Below, piece by piece: positions 39,420-48,971 of a stretch of 64,000 nucleotides of DNA. The DNA lies in assembly GCF_000026365.1 (NCBI RefSeq), contig NC_012991.1, positions 992,001 to 1,056,000 on the forward strand, given 5' to 3'. The stretch comes from Zygosaccharomyces rouxii (taxonomy: Eukaryota > Ascomycota > Saccharomycetes > Saccharomycetales > Saccharomycetaceae). The number at the start of each line of letters is the position of its first letter. The stretch's first letter is position 1. The notes beneath the pieces are model-generated. The model was not told the origin of the DNA. It did not search any database and worked only from the letters and a program-made list of their open reading frames with translations. A program made the position numbers and the translations under genes.

Positions 39420-42400
39420 TCAATCTGCGGATACGTTCATCATATTGGCATGGGATGGGGGGCGGATTTCAAAATCCATAAAGATCATGTCATGGTCCAG
39501 AAAATTGAGGTACTCGTAATATTCTTCCACCGTTTTGTTAAACATTCGTACAAGTTTGGACAGTTTATTGAGCCTCGTTTTCAAGCAGTTATGTCTGTTA
39601 TAATGCAACGCCCTACGGCGCGATGCAATAATCTCTTCATCAAATCTATCAAGTCCTTTCAAAATGGCTTTCTCGTCCTCTTCCACATCTTCATTCTCAC
39701 CCAGTGTCAAATTTTGAAAACGGTTTAAAATTTCAGAATCGCCAGTCGATACATCACTATCTTCAGAATTTTGCATACCGAAAAACCTACAATTTGGTTT
39801 GGGCACAGTTGGATCATTACTATAAGCAGACATCAAAGTGGATTCATTAGATTTAGAATTCCCTTCCTGGGGCGGTGGTAGGAGTTCAAAAGAGGACTCA
39901 TTTAAATAATCCACCCCAAACGAATCGTTATTCAATTCATCAATAACAGAACTAACGGCGCTAGACTCTGATGAAGGTGAAGTGGGGACGGGCAATGGTT
40001 TGTCATAGGTTTTAGCAGTAACAACCCCCCAATTGGAATTAGCATATTCAACTTTTTTACCTATAGGTTCCGCTTGTGTTACCTTGACTTTGAATATTGT
40101 GTAAATTTCACCAGTATCGATAACTGAACTTGAATATTTCAACTCAGCTGGGGCCAGTAATTTTTTCTTCTTTTGATTATCACGAGAATACCCACCAGCA
40201 TCAATCTCCTTACCACTAGATGCACTAGATCCTTGTGTGAAAGATGCTCCCATTACACTAGCTTGAGGGACTTCAGATGAACTTGTGCGCCTAGTACCAA
40301 TAGACGACACATTAGAATACATGGATAGCATTTCTGAGGATTCTGAGTAGGGAACACTCTCATCACTGACTAGATATTTACTCCTCTCACCCTTTATGTA
40401 ACCGCTGTTAGAGAATGGAGCATGCTTTTGCATTGAAATATCAGCATTATTGGATTGCGAATGTTCAGAATTTTTCGATAATTTCGAAAACCAAGAACTA
40501 ATTGTATTGGAGAAAGAACCTGTCTTTTTTGAAGAGTGTTTAGATTGTCCTAGGTTATTGTCTGAATGGGAATGGGTTGAAGCAGAACTTATTGTTGACA
40601 GTGAATTCTGTTCTTTTCTCTTTCTTTCAGTCATCAGTAGAGATGCCTTTGTTACCATTTCATCAAACACGTCATATGGATACCGGCCATTTCTTAAAAT
40701 TAATGATGGTCTTACATTAGCTACACTGCTGACTGTAGGGAAATTTTGATATCTCCCACTAGATTTTGGATGTGAATGCTTTTCGGCCCTGTAGATGAGG
40801 TCCTGCTCTTTCAACAATCTATTCGGTGCCAAGAAAAGTCTTTTCGATCCGTAGAAATAAAGATCATCTTCCTTATCTCTTAGTGGTTCCTCTCTAGTTC
40901 TGCATTTAAGAATTAACATTTCCGCATAAAAATCCTGGAACTTCATCTTTAACTGTTCTTTAACCGTTAAAGCACTCCCCGGAATAACACGGAAAACCAG
41001 TAGCTTTAAGAACAATACCCTTACCAGTTGAAAATCATTTTCAAATGTTAAAAAATTCCAATAGTCATTGATCAACTTTTGAGATAACATGGATTGTAAA
41101 TTGGCCGGTATATGAGGCCAAACATTGAAAAGAAAAAGTAATGCTACCGTTTGTGCATTATTGTTTAGTGTTTGCAACATGGCACATATACCTGCAAACC
41201 AGATGTCCCAATGTAAAAATTGTACTGATGATAGGGATCTAAATTGGAAAATAATGAACTGGAAAACTTTGTTGTAGATGACGTTGGCAACACCAGAATC
41301 ATGTGCTGGAATGCTAGAAATGTAACGGAGTTGAGAAGAATCATGCAATAACAACAAAACAGGTAAATTAGAATCCTTTTCTAGACATCCTGAGAGGTTT
41401 CTTAGACATTCCCAAACACGTAAAATCCTAAAATTACTGAACAAGAAATCGTTTAGGATTTCTGCAGTAACCGTACCATTTTCACCAACGCCCGCGCTGG
41501 CGTTAGCATTGGCATTAACATTTGCCGCGGCTGAAGCTGCCAAACCATTCGTCGATAAAGAATCAGTAGAATCTGATCTACTGAATCCCATACCATTGAT
41601 ATTATTGTTTGATTGTAAAAATTTGGTAAACCTTGCGAGATCAATTCTTAGAAACCCACTGGTAACATGCGTGATAAGTACATTGGCGCCCGGAATCATG
41701 GAAAGATTGGATTTTAATTCAGAACCGCCGTTTAAATTTGCGAGAAATCTTAGTGCGATATACCAATAATGCCAGTAAAACGCCATGAAGATAAAATCAT
41801 TTTTCATATAACTGATGACAATTTTGAAGAAATTAGTATCTCGATTTTCCAAAGTTTCAGGCTTAATGCGATCCTCTTGATTTTCAATGCTCCCAAAAGA
41901 TCTTCTTTTCCAAAGGAATAAAGAATTTGCAGGTTTGTAACTTAAATTTGGTTTTAATGCCAGTAGAAGTTGTACATCGTAATGGAAATCATCAGGTAAA
42001 TAGAAAAACGCATATGCATTTAATTTCCCCAAAAACGAACGTAACAAAGATGTATAACTGCTAAGAAAATGCAAAATGGATCTATTAAAATGCTGTTGAT
42101 GTTGCGGAAGTGTTATATGATGTTGCTGCTGTTGTTGTTTAGTAATTTCTCGTTGATGTTTGGAGTTTAGAATTAATCTATTAGTCACATAATGAATCGT
42201 TAATAAAACATGGTGGGAATAAATTTCTGCATCTTTACAGCTGTGTATCGGTAAAACCATTAATGAGGACATCAGCCTACTGACACATTCTAAAGTAACT
42301 GAAATACTATCCACACTCAATAAAGGATCTGGGAAAACCATTTCTTCTACAGGGCTATTTCTATCCACCAAGTCACTGTTTAAAAAATTTAGTAGAGTGA

Positions 42401-42653
42401 CCCACCATTGAATCAGTGCATCTCTATGAGGAGTCACAGTATTTTGTAGTTGTAGCTGTCTCAAATATGATAAAAGTTTTAACCTCAAATAGTTTGCTAC
42501 TGTCTTTGAATCTACCTTCGAGCTCGGGTGCTCATTTATCGCCTGCTCTCGTTGAGGCTGTTGTTGAGAATCGTTACCAATCAATAAAATAAATCCATTC
42601 AATGCTTGGAATAAGCGTGTATCAGAGCCAACCTGATCTCCTAACCGGTCCAT
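39420..42653 (-). CDS. AHK1: Ahk1-like scaffold of the Hkr1 branch of the HOG pathway
   Basis: This 1077-residue protein is longer than Ahk1 (YDL073W, 984 residues). In S. cerevisiae Ahk1 binds the osmosensor Hkr1, Sho1, Pbs2 and Ste11 and prevents crosstalk between the osmotic and filamentous pathways. The N-terminal two thirds are helical (about residues 1-640). A long Ser/Asn-rich, low-complexity region follows (about 670-900), and a short charged C-terminal helical block ends the protein. A Gln/His run lies near residues 170-190, and an Ala/Asn-rich insert (AASAAANVNANANASA) near 375-392. The identification rests on synteny between YET3 and BRE1 and overall size. Confidence 0.85.
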   Translation of the reverse strand: MDRLGDQVGSDTRLFQALNGFILLIGNDSQQQPQREQAINEHPSSKVDSKTVANYLRLKLLSYLRQLQLQNTVTPHRDALIQWWVTLLNFLNSDLVDRNSPVEEMVFPDPLLSVDSISVTLECVSRLMSSLMVLPIHSCKDAEIYSHHVLLTIHYVTNRLILNSKHQREITKQQQQQHHITLPQHQQHFNRSILHFLSSYTSLLRSFLGKLNAYAFFYLPDDFHYDVQLLLALKPNLSYKPANSLFLWKRRSFGSIENQEDRIKPETLENRDTNFFKIVISYMKNDFIFMAFYWHYWYIALRFLANLNGGSELKSNLSMIPGANVLITHVTSGFLRIDLARFTKFLQSNNNINGMGFSRSDSTDSLSTNGLAASAAANVNANANASAGVGENGTVTAEILNDFLFSNFRILRVWECLRNLSGCLEKDSNLPVLLLLHDSSQLRYISSIPAHDSGVANVIYNKVFQFIIFQFRSLSSVQFLHWDIWFAGICAMLQTLNNNAQTVALLFLFNVWPHIPANLQSMLSQKLINDYWNFLTFENDFQLVRVLFLKLLVFRVIPGSALTVKEQLKMKFQDFYAEMLILKCRTREEPLRDKEDDLYFYGSKRLFLAPNRLLKEQDLIYRAEKHSHPKSSGRYQNFPTVSSVANVRPSLILRNGRYPYDVFDEMVTKASLLMTERKRKEQNSLSTISSASTHSHSDNNLGQSKHSSKKTGSFSNTISSWFSKLSKNSEHSQSNNADISMQKHAPFSNSGYIKGERSKYLVSDESVPYSESSEMLSMYSNVSSIGTRRTSSSEVPQASVMGASFTQGSSASSGKEIDAGGYSRDNQKKKKLLAPAELKYSSSVIDTGEIYTIFKVKVTQAEPIGKKVEYANSNWGVVTAKTYDKPLPVPTSPSSESSAVSSVIDELNNDSFGVDYLNESSFELLPPPQEGNSKSNESTLMSAYSNDPTVPKPNCRFFGMQNSEDSDVSTGDSEILNRFQNLTLGENEDVEEDEKAILKGLDRFDEEIIASRRRALHYNRHNCLKTRLNKLSKLVRMFNKTVEEYYEYLNFLDHDMIFMDFEIRPPSHANMMNVSAD

Positions 42654-43144
42654 GACTAATAAAGATTACTATTCTTTCACACAGTTCAAGTGCCTCTTCT
42701 TCCAGATTTCGACTCAATACCACTTTTAAACTGCTCAAAAATCCTATAAGGGGATTTGATCAATGATTAGGCACCCTATTCAACCCTTCAAAATGTGAAA
42801 AAGGCCACCAATGGGGGGATTTCTTAGCCGCTTTTCAATCGTATCATCCATTTAGTCTCAAGATTTAAAGGGAATTGAAGGGATCTGTCCAAAATGCCAC
42901 TAGTGTATACATCGTGAAATACGGTACACCATACAAATACGTTAAAAATGATCAAACTTTTCAACATCAGAATGAAGAAACTTTAAACAGTCTTTCAATA
43001 ATAACTTCAAACAATTATTACACGTTAGTATTGGATGGGATGAAGGTATATTAGCCGCTTTAGGAAGTATTGGGCGTATCAGTGGCTGAGATAGAAGGAA
43101 AGTAAAGGTATACACACAGTTGGTCGTATTTGTTTCCCCGAGTG
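42654..43144. other. AHK1-BRE1 divergent promoter with an 11-base repeat
   Basis: A 491-base spacer. The string TTAGCCGCTTT occurs twice in the same orientation, at 42824-42834 and 43051-43061. It contains a partial URS1-like GCCGC core. No gene is seen. Confidence 0.6.
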
Positions 43145-45157
43145 ATGTCGGTTGAGCCCGCTACAAAGAAGGTGAAGTTAGAACTTACCAGTTGTGATGA
43201 GCCGTTGACCCAAAAAGACGTAATAGCATTTCAAAAGGAAGCACTCTTTAGATGTATTCATCAGAAACGGATTAGTTTAGAGTCTTTGCAGACCCAGTAC
43301 GCGTTGTCAACGAGACAGTGTGCGGATGTCACCAGGAAGCTAGCAAATTTAATGGCGTTAGTTGTAACATTAGCTAGATTCCTTCAGCCCATTTGCCAAG
43401 CTGATGAGGAAAAGCAAATATGTGAAAAGGTTGCACAGGGTGATGAAACCGTTATTGTACAGCTGAGTGACGTATTTATGAAGTTATTGACGAAATACAG
43501 CGGTACCGAGAACGGTGATGAAAAAACTCAAGGGCTTGCAATTGCCTTACAAGCATTGCAGCAGGATAAAGACGAGTTAGTTTATCAAAATAAGCATTTA
43601 CAAGAGGAAGTGATAAGAATCAAATCTTATTACGAAGGAATTGTTCACAGTTACGATAGAGAAGAATCTCAAACCGTGAAAAGGATATTTAAGAGGAAGG
43701 ACAATACTGATGAAGTCAATGTTAAGGAAGAGTCCTTACCCAATGGAACTGATATAAGTAAACAAGAAAGTACACCTTTGAAAGAGGACTCTCCTGTCAA
43801 TGGCGGAACTCACGGCAATGGTAACGATGGTGGAAAGGACGTGGAACAAGAATTGCGAATGCAAGATTTAAAATCACAGATAGATGCTCTACAGACCACG
43901 GTACAGAGTTTGGAACAGTTTAAACAACAAAATGAGCAAGAAATCATTAAACTACGCAAGCAATTACAGGAACAACAATCCCAGCCGTCCGAGAGTACGC
44001 AAGATACAAAGGATACGCACTCGGAGAAGATTCAGCATTTGACTAGACAAAATGGTGAACTTTCACAGGTAAACGAGGATCTATTGACGAAGTTTCATGA
44101 ACTTTCGAAAAATAGAGATGTTTATTCAAATAATTTGGCCCAAGAGTTACAAACGGCTCAGGAAACTTTGAAAAAGCATAACTCGAATTTGGAAAAAGAT
44201 CTAGTAAGGATAAGGACCACGCGTGACGAACTTTTGAGTAAAGTTGCCATACTGGAGAAAGAAACTTCTAAAAGTACCATGTTAGAAGATTTGCAATCTG
44301 CACTTGATACTCTAGCAAGCCAATGGTCAAAATTGGAGAGCAGATCAAAGCTAACATCATCATCTGAAACCTCACAAAATCAAGATGCATTACTCAAAGA
44401 ATTACAAGATTTAGAACAAGCATTTAAAGACCTCTCCGGTATTACTCACAAAAAGTATTCCGAATACATCAACCAAGAGTCTGTTATATCCAAATTGAGT
44501 GTAGAGAAGACAAAGGCCGACCAAAAGTATTTCGCCGCCATGAGATCAAAGGACGCTATACTTGTGGAAAACAAGAATCTATCCAAAAGCTTGACCAAAT
44601 CAAATGATCTCATATCACAGTTAAAGGATTCTGATAAATTACTACGACAAAAGATTGACAATATAACTAAACAATTGCAATTATCACAAAGTAACGAAAA
44701 ACGCCTCATCGATTCCAATAAGATTACTACCTTGAAAACAATGGATTTAAATTCTGAACTATCCAAATTGAAAAAATCTTTAAATTTCACCAAGGATGAA
44801 AATTTCAAGCTCACCACACAATTGACCCAATTAGAGGGTAAATTACAATCCTTAGAAACTGACTTGAAAAGTGTAAGGATCAAATCGCATAATTTTGAAA
44901 GCAAATGTGAAAAATTGCAAAATTCTCTATTGACAAATGGTGGTGACAATGGGCCGCTGGTGGAAGAATTGGAAAATTTCCGTACTTTGGTTTACTGTTC
45001 ATTATGTTCAAAGAATTGGAAAAACATGGCTATCAAATCTTGTGGCCACGTATTCTGTGAAAATTGCTGCAAGGAAAGATTAGCCTCTAGGATGAGAAAA
45101 TGTCCAACTTGTAATAAGGCATTCAGCTCTAATGACCTTTTACTGGTACACTTGTAA
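43145..45157 (+). CDS. BRE1: Bre1, E3 ubiquitin ligase for histone H2B
   Basis: This 670-residue protein (700 in S. cerevisiae, YDL074C) starts with the family N terminus [13 protein letters not shown]. It is almost entirely coiled coil from about residue 140 to 610, and ends with a RING finger at about residues 618-657 ([28 protein letters not shown]). Bre1 with Rad6 monoubiquitinates H2B K123, which is needed for H3K4 and H3K79 methylation. The frame opens five codons earlier with a TTG; the ATG at 43145 is the correct start. Confidence 0.97.
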   Translation: MSVEPATKKVKLELTSCDEPLTQKDVIAFQKEALFRCIHQKRISLESLQTQYALSTRQCADVTRKLANLMALVVTLARFLQPICQADEEKQICEKVAQGDETVIVQLSDVFMKLLTKYSGTENGDEKTQGLAIALQALQQDKDELVYQNKHLQEEVIRIKSYYEGIVHSYDREESQTVKRIFKRKDNTDEVNVKEESLPNGTDISKQESTPLKEDSPVNGGTHGNGNDGGKDVEQELRMQDLKSQIDALQTTVQSLEQFKQQNEQEIIKLRKQLQEQQSQPSESTQDTKDTHSEKIQHLTRQNGELSQVNEDLLTKFHELSKNRDVYSNNLAQELQTAQETLKKHNSNLEKDLVRIRTTRDELLSKVAILEKETSKSTMLEDLQSALDTLASQWSKLESRSKLTSSSETSQNQDALLKELQDLEQAFKDLSGITHKKYSEYINQESVISKLSVEKTKADQKYFAAMRSKDAILVENKNLSKSLTKSNDLISQLKDSDKLLRQKIDNITKQLQLSQSNEKRLIDSNKITTLKTMDLNSELSKLKKSLNFTKDENFKLTTQLTQLEGKLQSLETDLKSVRIKSHNFESKCEKLQNSLLTNGGDNGPLVEELENFRTLVYCSLCSKNWKNMAIKSCGHVFCENCCKERLASRMRKCPTCNKAFSSNDLLLVHL

Positions 45158-45162
45158 CTTTT

Positions 45163-45185
45163 TATATATATATATATATATATAT
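45163..45185. repeat. TA dinucleotide repeat after BRE1
   Basis: About eleven TA units directly after the BRE1 stop; they probably help form the 3' end as an AT-rich efficiency element. Confidence 0.9.
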
Positions 45186-45234
45186 GTTTCTAATCAATTA
45201 GTTTTAATTACACATGACTTTCGAACATCGCGAC

Positions 45235-45286
45235 TGAAAAATTCATTAACTTATCTCGTCTAATTTCATCTAATCTAATCTCATCT
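45235..45286. promoter_or_regulatory. RRPE and weak PAC, DUS4 promoter
   Basis: TGAAAAATTCA at 45235-45245 and several TCATCT/CTAATC units ending in TCTCATC at 45280-45286 lie 55-107 bases upstream of the DUS4 ATG. The PAC match is weaker than in neighbouring promoters. Confidence 0.5.
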
Positions 45287-45341
45287 TTAAAGTACAACAG
45301 GTCTACCATAGGTACACACCAGCATAATCCTTGGATTCATT

Positions 45342-46388
45342 ATGGAGAAGGGTTCTGTACTCATCCCTAGGCCTAAGCCTTTAAGGCCTCATAATGATCC
45401 TTTACACATTATAAAAACGAGGAAAGCTACACATAAGAGGCCAGCGACTATAGCAGGACCTATGGTTAGATATTCCAAATTACCATTCAGACAAGTTTGC
45501 CGTCAATATGACACTGATATAGTTTATACCCCCATGATCTTAGCAAGAGAATTCGTGAGAAATCCTCATGCCAGATTAGCCGATTTCTCTACGAATTCAA
45601 GTGACTCGCCGCTTATGGTGCAAGTGGGGACTAATAACGTTATGGATCTCTTGAAATTTGTTGAAATGGTAGCGCCTTACTGTGATGGGATTGGTATCAA
45701 CTGCGGGTGTCCCATAAAGGAACAAGTACGAGAAGGTATTGGCTGTGCACTAATTTACAATCGAGAGTTATTATGTTCTATGGTCAAAGCCGTCAAGGAA
45801 AAATATGGTGATTTGGTTAGATTAGAGACGAAGATTAGAATTCATGAAGATTGGGATCAGACCGTTAAACTATGCAGAGATCTATGTTCCGCGGGCGTTG
45901 ACTGGATAACAATTCATGGTAGAACTAAAAATACAAGATCTTCTCATACTGCAAACTTCGAAGCTATTAGATACGTAGTGGATAGGATTCGTGATAAGCA
46001 AGTACCAGTAGTGGCTAACGGTGATTGTCTACAATCGGAAGATGTACAGAAGATTGCTGAAATTACAGGAGCTGATGGTGTAATGGCCGTTAGGGGTGTT
46101 TTATCGAATCCGGCTTTATTCAGTGGGTTTAAAACATGTCCTTGGAGTTGTGTAGAGTGGTTTTGGTATTACACTTTAGAATTCGGTGGATTGCCTTACC
46201 AATTGTTACAACACCATCTTTACTGCATGTTGGAAAATATGGAAGTACCAAGAAATTTAATCAAAGAGTTGATGGACGTTAAAGGCACAGCTGAACTGTT
46301 AGACTGGTTTGGTGATCATTTCGAGCTGAAGCGATATGGTGAACCTGGATTTGCAACCTGTGTCGATATACCTTGGAAGAACCAATAA
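45342..46388 (+). CDS. DUS4: Dus4, tRNA dihydrouridine synthase (positions 20a/20b)
   Basis: This 348-residue flavoenzyme (367 in S. cerevisiae, YLR405W) is a single TIM-barrel Dus protein without the zinc fingers of Dus3. The catalytic Cys is residue 123 in NCGCPIKEQVREGIG, and the barrel motifs ETKIRIHEDW, ITIHGRTKNTR and VVANGDCLQ are intact. Dus4 modifies uridines 20a and 20b in the tRNA D loop using FMN and NADPH. It is followed by snR63 on the same strand with its own Reb1 and TATA elements. Confidence 0.95.
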   Translation: MEKGSVLIPRPKPLRPHNDPLHIIKTRKATHKRPATIAGPMVRYSKLPFRQVCRQYDTDIVYTPMILAREFVRNPHARLADFSTNSSDSPLMVQVGTNNVMDLLKFVEMVAPYCDGIGINCGCPIKEQVREGIGCALIYNRELLCSMVKAVKEKYGDLVRLETKIRIHEDWDQTVKLCRDLCSAGVDWITIHGRTKNTRSSHTANFEAIRYVVDRIRDKQVPVVANGDCLQSEDVQKIAEITGADGVMAVRGVLSNPALFSGFKTCPWSCVEWFWYYTLEFGGLPYQLLQHHLYCMLENMEVPRNLIKELMDVKGTAELLDWFGDHFELKRYGEPGFATCVDIPWKNQ

Positions 46389-46417
46389 GGCCCTGTTTCG
46401 CAGTCAAGTTTCCTGGC

Positions 46418-46468
46418 CGGGTAACCTCATCGATTTTTTTCAATTCTTGGATGTGTAAATATATAAAA
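46418..46468 (+). promoter_or_regulatory. Reb1 site and TATA box, snR63 promoter
   Basis: CGGGTAA at 46418-46424 is a Reb1 core and TATATAAAA at 46460-46468 is a TATA box, about 90 bases before the mature snR63 5' end. They imply an independent transcription unit after DUS4. Confidence 0.6.
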
Positions 46469-46552
46469 GAAATGTACAGTAGTGCAAGACTTACTTTACA
46501 ATTAACACTTTTACCTTAATTTTTCTTTTAACTCACCAGATCTCTTGATCTT

Positions 46553-46745
46553 GTGAAGCATGATGATAAACCAATTTCGGTCCTTTAGAGCGGGACTAAC
46601 GTCCTGGGTTCTCTGCCGTTACCAAAATGTGGTCGTTCCTTCACCGTTCTGGTGAATTGGTGACGAACACTGGTGATTTGTGTAGTGGGACCCACCAGCG
46701 ATGAATGGACTAATTTCAAATGTCATAGTTACACTGAGCTTCAAT
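46553..46745 (+). ncRNA. SNR63: snR63, C/D box snoRNA guiding 25S rRNA methylation at A2256
   Basis: A C box ATGATGA (46560-46566) and a D box CTGA (46734-46737) are closed by a terminal stem, GAAGC (46555-46559) with GCTTC (46738-46742). The 11 bases upstream of the D box, GTCATAGTTAC (46722-46732), complement GUAACUAUGAC in helix 69 of 25S rRNA. The fifth base before the D box pairs with the second A of GUAAC, which is A2256, the known snR63 target. In S. cerevisiae snR63 (about 255 nt) lies between RPL31A and BRE1; here it lies between RPL31 and DUS4/BRE1 in the same orientation. At about 190 nt it is shorter. The rRNA sequence and numbering are recalled. Confidence 0.92.
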
Positions 46746-46942
46746 GTAAAAACTCAATAGAAAAAAAAAAGCGTAAAAAACCTTGCTTATATTGTTATTG
46801 TTGCACTACTTAATACAATAAAAAAAAAACTGAATTACTATAAGATTAAGAGAGATGTTGTAAGAGGCCTTTGTGACCCAATACATTATATATAGATGCT
46901 GGAGGGGGCGCCAAAAAACCTCTAGGACGACATCTATCTATC
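46746..46942. other. Spacer between snR63 and the RPL31 3' end
   Basis: AT-rich, with two A-runs (46760-46769 and 46821-46830). These fit transcription termination of the two converging genes. Nothing else is seen. Confidence 0.5.
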
Positions 46943-47284
46943 TTAGTTTTCCTCTTCGACGACGACGGTTTGTAGGCCCTTGACAGAGGAGACGAAAACT
47001 GGTTCAACGTAACTGAACAATGGGTTCTTAGCGTTTTCCTCTTCGTTTCTCTTTCTAGAAATTCTCAATCTCAATCTGAATGCAACACCCTTGATACCTC
47101 TCTTCCAGATTTCTTGGTTCAATTCTGGTGCCAAACGGACGTCATCAGTACCCATGTGTAATTTGGCAAACTTCTTGACTTCCTTCACGGCTCTTGGAGC
47201 TCTTTGCTTGAAAGTAACACCATGCAACCTCTTGTGCATGTTAATGTTGTATTCACGAGTAACAACGTCTTTCAAACCGGCCAT
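46943..47284 (-). CDS. RPL31: 60S ribosomal protein L31 (eL31)
   Basis: This is a complete 113-residue eL31, the exact family length, from MAGLKDVVTREYNINMHKR to the acidic end VVVEEEN. eL31 sits near the polypeptide exit tunnel. Both S. cerevisiae copies, RPL31A (YDL075W) and RPL31B (YLR406C), contain an intron in the N-terminal part, but this frame is continuous. The single copy with DUS4 (YLR405W) and RXT3 (YDL076C) around it is the unduplicated ancestor. The upstream region holds an unusual CTAGG-motif array instead of a clear Rap1 pair. Confidence 0.98.
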   Translation of the reverse strand: MAGLKDVVTREYNINMHKRLHGVTFKQRAPRAVKEVKKFAKLHMGTDDVRLAPELNQEIWKRGIKGVAFRLRLRISRKRNEEENAKNPLFSYVEPVFVSSVKGLQTVVVEEEN

Positions 47285-47487
47285 TTTGTTGCTTTTGATG
47301 TCGTCGTCCTTGGAAGGCTCCTATCAATTCAATATTATCACTATTAATCGATGGTTTTGAAATTATTCACTATATTGGACTGCTAACGCACACAACACAC
47401 GGTTGCGTCGGTCCATCCAACGAACAGAATCCGTGATGCCAGGAACTGACACAGAGTCGGTCAGCGGTTCCACGAGCTACAGGGACT

Positions 47488-47584
47488 GCTAGGCAGGAGC
47501 TAGGCAGAGGAAGGGAACGAGCTAGGGAGGTGGCATGAGGATCCTAGGCAGTGAGTACGGGGTAGTTGCGGAATGCCTAGGCGG
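47488..47584. promoter_or_regulatory. Array of five CTAGG-type motifs upstream of RPL31
   Basis: GCTAGGCAG occurs at 47488-47496 and 47499-47507 as an 11-base tandem pair, then GCTAGGGAG at 47521, CCTAGGCAG at 47543 and the palindrome GCCTAGGC at 47575-47582. The block is unusually GC-rich for an intergenic region here and lies 204-300 bases upstream of the RPL31 ATG, the usual distance of ribosomal-protein activating sequences. I do not know a yeast factor with this site. Confidence 0.5.
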
Positions 47585-47949
47585 GAGACAATAGACAGAC
47601 AGGGTCACTCCGTCTGAGAAAAAAAACAACACGAATCGTCATTTTTTTTCAACCCACGCAATTGTTTTTTTCAGATTGAAAAAGTTAATGAAAAGGTACG
47701 GATGTAGGATTGACATTAAGCAGTCACTTAAAAATACACATAACTATAAACGAAAGGGTTTGAGGAAAGGGAGGGAAAAAAAACGAACAAGGTGTAGATC
47801 TCATTACGAGAAAAGTAGGCAAATTAAAGGACCGAGTTATCACATATATGATAATGAGAACTAGGTCAGCGTAGTTGAACAATTGTAATTGATCTGATTC
47901 AGTTGTATAATTGCGGGTAATTTATGGTTACAGCAGGCTGTGTACCAGG
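47585..47949. other. RXT3 upstream region
   Basis: This is the remainder of the 665-base divergent spacer between RPL31 and RXT3. It has T-runs at 47643-47650 and 47665-47671 around a degenerate Rap1-like AACCCACGCA. Short frames here look random. Confidence 0.45.
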
Positions 47950-48765
47950 ATGACCGATACTCATGACAATGACGAAGCCTACAGAAGGACTCAGTCCCAG
48001 ATCTATGGCCTCCAAGACACAATTTTAAATTCTACCAGAACGTCTATATTGAAAAAGGATAAAGATGAAAACAGTGGACGTAGCTCAACTGCTGGTAATT
48101 CTACGACCACAGTAGATTCTAAGCCAGTTCTCGAATCCGTTTATTCTAAATTTGGGGAACCAAAGACTATAATCGAATCTTTCCGGTACCATGCGTACAA
48201 GGAAGCACGCAGAGAGACAGATTCGATGCCATTCCCCTTTGACCTTTATGAATTATCGGCACCACGTCCTTTTCTACCAGGCTACGGTTCTGACATGATA
48301 AATAGGTTGGTTGAGGTTAAAATCAGTTATGAAGATTTGCAATCTTCTGTTCAAGTTAAGGATTCACCGAGGACCGTGAACAATGAAATTTGGGGGACCG
48401 ATATTCACACAGATGATTCGGATCCAATTTTGGTGCTCAGACACTGCGGATTGTCACTTGATGATGTTAACGGTACATGTAGAACCCCTGCCAATTTACA
48501 CAATTCTGACAACCTTTTGGGGACAGTGCCACCTGCAGGTACGCCATTTGATGTTGAAATCCAACTACTGCTTTTACCACCGCTGCAGAAATACACTTCA
48601 CTACGTCGATATGGCATAACTTCAAGACAATGGGGTAACGGGGGGACAACGCCGCACGATGGACTGAGTTACGGAATTTACTCCATCAAGATTCTTACTA
48701 GAGACAAATCCACAGATAATGTTATGGAGAAGGACCAAGAAGTCAATATCGCCAATTGGGCCTGA
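47950..48765 (+). CDS. RXT3: Rxt3, subunit of the Rpd3L histone deacetylase complex
   Basis: This 271-residue protein matches the Rxt3 family (S. cerevisiae YDL076C, 294 residues). The C-terminal two thirds form the conserved Rxt3 domain, with EIWGTDIHTDDSDPILVLRH near residues 145-165 and LRRYGITSRQWGNGGTTPHDGLSYGIYSIKI near 220-255. Rxt3 belongs to the large Rpd3 complex recruited by Ume6, which also binds URS1 sites such as the one upstream of CST9 in this window. The ATG at 47950 is the first; the upstream extension begins with TTG. Confidence 0.93.
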   Translation: MTDTHDNDEAYRRTQSQIYGLQDTILNSTRTSILKKDKDENSGRSSTAGNSTTTVDSKPVLESVYSKFGEPKTIIESFRYHAYKEARRETDSMPFPFDLYELSAPRPFLPGYGSDMINRLVEVKISYEDLQSSVQVKDSPRTVNNEIWGTDIHTDDSDPILVLRHCGLSLDDVNGTCRTPANLHNSDNLLGTVPPAGTPFDVEIQLLLLPPLQKYTSLRRYGITSRQWGNGGTTPHDGLSYGIYSIKILTRDKSTDNVMEKDQEVNIANWA

Positions 48766-48971
48766 ATGGGTTGTGGGGCGCCATTGTATAGCTCATCGCG
48801 TTACCCGTTTTTCTTGCTTTTTTTGTCACATCAACATCAAAGAAGGGAAAAATACGGTGAAGTTACCATGAGGTGCTAATTACAATAATAACAGAAAACG
48901 GATAAGAAACAAGCTTGGATAAGAGGATTTGTGTGTCTCTATAAGTTAGTGAGAGAAGGTGTGTGTTTACG

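Noticed and set aside
47676..47864. 62-codon Lys/Arg-rich frame between RPL31 and RXT3
   Set aside because: Composition follows the A/G-rich DNA and it sits in a promoter region; nothing supports it as a gene.
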